Assembly: GCA_037045055.1 (NCBI GenBank) | Contig: JBAOHJ010000002.1 | Coordinates: forward strand, 186,001 to 250,000 | Reading direction: 5' to 3' | DNA: 64,000 nt | DNA from: Phosphoribacter sp037045055 | Lineage (GTDB): Bacteria > Actinomycetota > Actinomycetes > Actinomycetales > Dermatophilaceae | Shown here: positions 59,764 through 64,000 of the stretch, one piece after another | Numbering within the stretch: position 1 is the stretch's first letter | Layout: each line of letters starts with the position of its first letter | Position numbers and translations under genes: made by a program | Notes under the pieces: model-generated | Databases searched by the model: none | What the model saw: only the letters and a program-made list of their open reading frames with translations | What the model was told of the DNA's origin: nothing

Positions 59764-61095
59764 ATGGACTCCCCTCGCAGACGCCGTGTCGCCATCGTCG
59801 GTGCCGGACCGTCAGGGTTGTTCGCCGCCCAGTCGCTGGTGCGCCAGGACCGGGTGCCGGTGGCCGTGGACCTCATCGACCGCCTTCCGGTCCCCTACGG
59901 CTTGTTGCGCTACGGCGTCGCGCCGGACCACCAGAACATCAAGGCGGTGGCGGGGGTCCTGGCGGCGACCTTCGACAGCCCCCACGTGAGCTTCCACGGC
60001 AACGTCGAGCTGGGCCGGGACGTGTCCCGGCAGGACCTGCTCGCGGCATACGACGCGGTCGTCTACGCGGTCGGGGCCAGCGAGGACCAACACCTCGGCG
60101 TCCCGGGGGAGGACCTGCCCGGCAGCGGCTCGGCCCGGTCGTTCGTCGCGTGGTACTCCGGTCACCCCGACGCCCGGGCCGAGGACCTCACCGGCGTGGA
60201 CGCGGTCGCCGTCATCGGCGTCGGCAACGTCGCCGTCGACGTCGCCCGGGTGCTGGCCAAGGAGGCCAGCGCGCTCGACGTCACGGACATGCCCCAGTCA
60301 GTGCTGGACGAGCTGCACCGGCACACCGTGCGCGACGTTTACGTGGTGGCCCGCCGCGGCCCCCAGCACGGGGCGTTCACCACCGTGGAGCTGCGTGAGC
60401 TGCTGCACGTGCCGGGGTGCCAGGTCGTGCTCGACCCGGCGTGCCTGCAGGACATTCCCGAGGGGGAGCTGGACCGGCGCACCCGGGGCAACGTCGAGGT
60501 CCTGCGCGAGATCGTCGGGCACACCGTGCCGGACGCGCGCAGCCGGCTGCACCTGCTGTTCTGGCGCCGCCCGGTGGCCCTGGAAGGCGAGGGCCGAGTG
60601 CAGACCCTCGTGCTGGAGCGCACCGAGCTGGACGCTTCGGGCAAGGTCGTCGGCACCGGCGAGACCGAGCGGGTGCCGGTGCAGCTGGTGCTGCGCTCGA
60701 TCGGCTACCGCAGCACGCCGCTGGCGCAGCTGCCCTTCGACAGCGCGCGCAACGTCATCGCCAACGTCGAGGGTCGCATCGTCGACGCGGACGGCACCGT
60801 GCAACCGCGGGAGTATGCCGTGGGCTGGGTCAAGCGCGGGCCGGTCGGAGTCATTGGCACGAACAAGAGCGACGCCGCCCAGACGGTCCGGCACCTGCTG
60901 GACGACCTGGAGGCCGCCGACGGCCCGGCGCCCGCCACCGACCTGCTCGAGGTGCTCGGGGGGCGTGGCGTGCGCGTGACGACGTTGGAGGACTGGCGCA
61001 CCATCGACGCGGCCGAGGTCGCCGCGGGGACGGCCCAGGGGCGACCGCGGACCAAGCTGCCCACCTGGGACGAGCTGCTCGCGCTGTGCCGCTGA
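59764..61095 (+). CDS. fprA: FprA-type NADPH:ferredoxin reductase
   Basis: 443 residues. VAIVGAGPSGLFAAQSLVRQ (FAD), VPYGLLRYGVAPDH, VIGVGNVAVDVARVLAK (NADPH), VLRSIGYRSTPL and VGVIGTNKSDAAQTVRHLLD are the FprA/adrenodoxin-reductase signature. Delivers electrons from NADPH to ferredoxins for P450s or other partners. ATG after GGAGG. Overlaps the alpha-glucosidase start by ten bases. Confidence 0.92.
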   Translation: MDSPRRRRVAIVGAGPSGLFAAQSLVRQDRVPVAVDLIDRLPVPYGLLRYGVAPDHQNIKAVAGVLAATFDSPHVSFHGNVELGRDVSRQDLLAAYDAVVYAVGASEDQHLGVPGEDLPGSGSARSFVAWYSGHPDARAEDLTGVDAVAVIGVGNVAVDVARVLAKEASALDVTDMPQSVLDELHRHTVRDVYVVARRGPQHGAFTTVELRELLHVPGCQVVLDPACLQDIPEGELDRRTRGNVEVLREIVGHTVPDARSRLHLLFWRRPVALEGEGRVQTLVLERTELDASGKVVGTGETERVPVQLVLRSIGYRSTPLAQLPFDSARNVIANVEGRIVDADGTVQPREYAVGWVKRGPVGVIGTNKSDAAQTVRHLLDDLEAADGPAPATDLLEVLGGRGVRVTTLEDWRTIDAAEVAAGTAQGRPRTKLPTWDELLALCR

Positions 61096-62774
61096 CCTCG
61101 GCGTCGAGCCGACCGTGGTGGCATACCGCGGTGGTCTACCAGGTGTACCCGCGCAGCTTCGCCGACGGCAACGGCGACGGGATCGGCGACCTGCCCGGGC
61201 TGATCGACCGCCTCGACCACATCGCCGCCCTCGGCGCCGACGTGGTCTGGGTCTGCCCCTTCTATCCCTCGCCGCAGGCCGACAACGGCTACGACGTGCG
61301 CGACTACTGCGGCGTCGATCCGCTGTTCGGGACCGTCGCCGACGTCGACCGACTGATCGCCGCGCTGCACCGGCGCGGCATGCGGCTGGTCATCGACGTC
61401 GTGGTCAACCACACCAGCGACGAGCACCCGTGGTTCGTCGCCTCGCGGGAGAGCCGGGGCGACCCACGGCGCGACTGGTACGTCTGGCGCCCGCCGCGCG
61501 CGGGCCTGGCGCTGGGGGCGCCCGGGGCGGAGCCCACCGACTGGGTGTCGTTCTTCGGTGGGTCGACGTGGGAGCCCGACGAGCGCACCGGGGAGTACTA
61601 CCTGCACCTGTTCCACCCCAAGCAGCCCGATCTCAACTGGGACAACCCCGTCGTGCGGGCCGAGGTGCGCGACGTGCTGCGATGGTGGCTGGACCGGGGG
61701 GTCGACGGGTTCCGCTTCGACGTCATCAACCTGGTCTCCAAGTGGTATGCCGCCGACGGTGCCCAGGGGGGTGGGTTCGTCAACGGCCCGCGCGTGCACG
61801 AGTACCTGCACGAGATGGCCCAGGTGTGGGCCGGCCGGCAGCCGGCCGTGCTGGCGATCGGCGAGACGCCGCGCGCGAGCGTCGAGGACGCGCGCCGCTA
61901 CACCGACCCGGCGCGCGGCGAGCTGGACATGGTGTTCCAGTTCGAGCACATGCACGTCGACCACGGCCCGGGCGGTCGCTTCGACCTGGCGCCGATGGAC
62001 TTGGTGGCGTTCAAGGCGGTGATGGCCCGCTGGCAGGAGGGTCTGTCGCAGGTGGGGTGGAACTCGCTGTACTGGGGCAACCACGACCAACCCCGACCGG
62101 TCTCGCGGTTCGGCGACGACCGACCGGCATACCGGGTCGCCTCGGCCAAGGCCCTGGCGACTGTGCTGCACCTGCATCGTGGGACGCCCTTCGTCTATCA
62201 GGGCGAGGAGCTCGGCATGGCCAACCACCCGTTCACGGCGGTCGAGCAGATCGACGACGTCGAGTCGCGCCGGTGGGCCGACGGCGCCCGACGGCGGGGG
62301 ATGGACGAGACGGCGGTGCTGGCCAGCCTCAACCGGCGCAGCCGGGACCATGCGCGCACCCCGATGCCGTGGGATGCCGGGCCTGCAGCGGGGTTCACCA
62401 CCGGGCGGCCGTGGCTGCCGCTCAACCCCGATGCCGGGCAGGTCAACGCGGCCGCGCAGGTCGGGATCGCCGGGTCGGTGTTCGAGCATTACCGCGCGCT
62501 GGTGGCGCTGCGCAAGGCGCTGCCCGTGCTCGTCGACGGGGACTTCACGCTGCTGGCGCCCGAGCACCCCAGCGGCTACGCGTTCCTGCGTCGATCCGCC
62601 GGTGACGCGCTGCTCGTGGCGGCGAACCTGTCGTCGGACGAGATCGAGCTCCCCCTGCCCGAGATGTGGGCGGACGCCCCGGTCGTGCTCGGGTCCGGCA
62701 TGCCCGGGGTGCCGCCGGGTCGGGGACCCTGGGGTCGGCTGGGGCCCTGGGAGGCGTGGGTCCGCCGGCGCTGA
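61086..62774 (+). CDS. GH13 alpha-glucosidase (oligo-1,6/alpha-1,4-glucosidase type)
   Basis: 562 residues. Family signature YQVYPRSFADGNGDGIGDLPG, catalytic Asp212 (GFRFDVINLV), Glu260 (AIGETP) and Asp334 (WGNHDQPR), plus the MalL-like GEELGMANHPF. Intracellular, no signal peptide. Hydrolyses alpha-glucosides from starch, sucrose or trehalose; linkage preference not readable. GTG at 61086 inside the 3-prime end of fprA. Confidence 0.92.
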   Translation: MPLTSASSRPWWHTAVVYQVYPRSFADGNGDGIGDLPGLIDRLDHIAALGADVVWVCPFYPSPQADNGYDVRDYCGVDPLFGTVADVDRLIAALHRRGMRLVIDVVVNHTSDEHPWFVASRESRGDPRRDWYVWRPPRAGLALGAPGAEPTDWVSFFGGSTWEPDERTGEYYLHLFHPKQPDLNWDNPVVRAEVRDVLRWWLDRGVDGFRFDVINLVSKWYAADGAQGGGFVNGPRVHEYLHEMAQVWAGRQPAVLAIGETPRASVEDARRYTDPARGELDMVFQFEHMHVDHGPGGRFDLAPMDLVAFKAVMARWQEGLSQVGWNSLYWGNHDQPRPVSRFGDDRPAYRVASAKALATVLHLHRGTPFVYQGEELGMANHPFTAVEQIDDVESRRWADGARRRGMDETAVLASLNRRSRDHARTPMPWDAGPAAGFTTGRPWLPLNPDAGQVNAAAQVGIAGSVFEHYRALVALRKALPVLVDGDFTLLAPEHPSGYAFLRRSAGDALLVAANLSSDEIELPLPEMWADAPVVLGSGMPGVPPGRGPWGRLGPWEAWVRRR

Positions 62775-62822
62775 GCCCGGGCTTGTCGCCCTCGCCGCTG
62801 CGGCCCTGCCGCTCGGCCCGGG

Positions 62823-63740
62823 TCAGGTCCGACCGGACTGGGTGTATGCCGCGCCCGGGCCGGGGTTGGCCAGGGTCGCCAACGCCGTGGCGACCCGACG
62901 GTAGGTGAAGTCCGCGGCGAGTCGCTCGACCTGCTCCATGGTGCAGAAGGCGACCGATCGGATCTCCTTGGTGGCCAGCGTCATCCGATCGGGTGCCGCC
63001 GCGTCGAGCATCCCCCCGTCGAACATCAGGCACAGCGCGTCGTCCCAGCCGCTCCAGGGCGGCAGCCAGTCCGCGACGAGCAGCCGCCCCGGGCGCAGGA
63101 CCAGCCCCAACTCCTCATGGGCCTCGCGAGAGGCGCCGAGATGGGGCGACTCGCCGGGCTCGACGACGCCACCGGGCAGGTCCCAGTCGTGCTTGTAGGT
63201 GAGCTGGCACAGCAGGATCCGCTGGGCGGGGTCCCGCACGAGCAGTTGGGCGATGGCCCGCTTGCGGGGCAGCGTCGCGTTGAGCAACGCCCGGAAGCCC
63301 TCCGGATCGGTGATCGGGGGGTCGCTGGCCAGGCGCCCGAGGATGACGTACTCGCTCGACGCGCTGCGGTCGTGACGGGCCCGGACGATGCCCTCCCGAC
63401 GCAGCCCGACCCGCGACGCCAGGCGCAGGGCGCGGCGGTTGTCGGGGTCGATGCGGGCCTCGACGCGGTAGAGGTCCAGCTCGCCGAAGGCATGGTCGCA
63501 CAGCAGCCGCAGGGCACGGGTGGCGTAGCCCCGGCCGGTCGCGCCGGCATACAGGGCCCAGTCGAGCAGACCGATGTCCTCGCGGATCGTCACGTCGACC
63601 TCGCCGACCCGCCGCCCCTCGGCTTCGACGGAGAACGCGATCTGTGCCTCGCGGGTCCGCTCGCGCGGGCGCAACGAGACCACTCCGTCGGTGGGACCCC
63701 CGTGGCCCCCGGCTTCCTCGAAACGGCGCTCGCCGATCAC
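62823..63740 (-). CDS. bifunctional GNAT / NUDIX protein
   Basis: About 305 residues. N-terminal half: GNAT fold (LYAGATGRGYATRALRLLCD acetyl-CoA loop, RIDPDNRRALRLASRVGLRR). C-terminal half: NUDIX box LPGGVVEPGESPHLGASREA followed by HEELGLVL, i.e. GX5EX7REUXEEXGU. Substrates unknown. The region upstream of 63740 in the same frame reads HSNYPPR before the GTG, which resembles the start of longer homologues, so the true start may be further up; the N-terminus of the GNAT domain also seems shortened. No ribosome site at 63740. Confidence 0.78.
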   Translation of the reverse strand: MIGERRFEEAGGHGGPTDGVVSLRPRERTREAQIAFSVEAEGRRVGEVDVTIREDIGLLDWALYAGATGRGYATRALRLLCDHAFGELDLYRVEARIDPDNRRALRLASRVGLRREGIVRARHDRSASSEYVILGRLASDPPITDPEGFRALLNATLPRKRAIAQLLVRDPAQRILLCQLTYKHDWDLPGGVVEPGESPHLGASREAHEELGLVLRPGRLLVADWLPPWSGWDDALCLMFDGGMLDAAAPDRMTLATKEIRSVAFCTMEQVERLAADFTYRRVATALATLANPGPGAAYTQSGRT

Positions 63741-63814
63741 GCGAGGAGGATAGTTGCTGTGAAGGCGTGGGTCACGCGGCGCGCGGTGCGGTCCGCGCAC
63801 CGAGCAGGGGACTG

Positions 63815-63957
63815 CGGGCTCGGGGGGTGCTGCCGACGGGCTCGGGGGGCGTGCTGCCGACGGGCTCGGGGGGGGGTGCTGCCGACGGGCTCAGGGGGGT
63901 GCTGCCGACGGGCTCGGGGGGGTGCTGCCGACGGGCTCGGGCGCGTGCTGCCGACGG
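63815..63957. repeat. six tandem 22-25 bp G-rich units
   Basis: The unit GTGCTGCCGACGGGCTCGGGGGG is repeated six times with G-tracts of six to nine bases. On the minus strand the frame would read PEPVGSTP repeats, but no start or family supports a protein. G-runs separated by 3 to 10 bases could form G-quadruplexes, and the differing G-tract lengths suggest slippage. Confidence 0.8.
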
Positions 63958-63958
63958 G

Positions 63959-63993
63959 CTCTGCATTGCCCGCCGGTGGCGGGCAATGCAGAG
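63959..63993. terminator. perfect 16-bp hairpin, GGT loop
   Basis: CTCTGCATTGCCCGCC and its exact reverse complement GGCGGGCAATGCAGAG (63978-63993) flank a three-base loop. Strong enough to act as a terminator for a gene beyond the window or as an inverted-repeat end. No T-tract follows within the window. Confidence 0.6.
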
Positions 63994-64000
63994 GTCGGCG

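Overview
This is a 64-kb piece of chromosome from a very high-GC actinobacterium. Gene content (F420-type PPOX protein, PucR regulator, stand-alone LigD polymerase domain, GNAT-first Pat acetyltransferase, PPK2, 679-residue glutamine-dependent NadE) and base composition fit the Micrococcales, perhaps an Intrasporangiaceae relative; that placement is inference. Genes are densely packed on both strands, often with ATGA/GTGA-type overlaps. I saw no rRNA, tRNA, CRISPR array, prophage or complete insertion sequence.

Layout. 1-10.1 kb: the N-terminal half of a fused indolepyruvate:ferredoxin oxidoreductase, an esterase, a secreted coiled-coil cell-wall hydrolase, a thioesterase, an FMN reductase behind a TTGA-N4-TCAA operator candidate, PPK2, the three-gene AmmeMemoRadiSam operon and a PPOX protein. 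10.2-14.4 kb: a lower-GC island of small unknown genes, broken genes, direct and inverted repeats, a parS-like site and a frameshifted IS1380-family transposase remnant. 14.5-26.1 kb: an MFS transporter, a membrane alpha/beta hydrolase, a SWIM-SNF2 helicase, a MetE-C-like methyltransferase and a VWA/AAA+ pair. 26.3-31 kb: a complete five-gene branched-chain amino-acid type ABC importer. 31-39.7 kb: a DUF2271/ApbE pair, hydrolases, a fasciclin protein, a Pat-like acetyltransferase with a degenerate acyl-CoA synthetase part, an IMPase and a VOC protein. 39.7-47.3 kb: a secreted hydrolase fused through a membrane segment to an ABC ATPase plus its permease, then a PucR regulator divergent from a ferredoxin-reductase/desaturase operon. 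47.4-52.1 kb: two consecutive CHAT-family proteases, the second carrying a membrane helix and a probable extracellular CBM9-like domain, followed by a 71-residue protein. 52.1-64 kb: LigD-type polymerase, HpcH aldolase, NadE, LysE exporter, DUF427, DUF1015, a K+ channel-RCK protein, FprA-type reductase, alpha-glucosidase, a GNAT-NUDIX fusion, and a G-rich tandem repeat ending in a perfect 16-bp hairpin.

Two observations stand out. First, the heptamer GGCATAC/GTATGCC occurs about 79 times by hand count, in genes and between genes, on both strands, and not once in the island; sometimes two copies face each other as a palindrome. Second, the tandem CHAT-protease operon looks like an uncharacterised membrane-linked sensing or proteolysis module.
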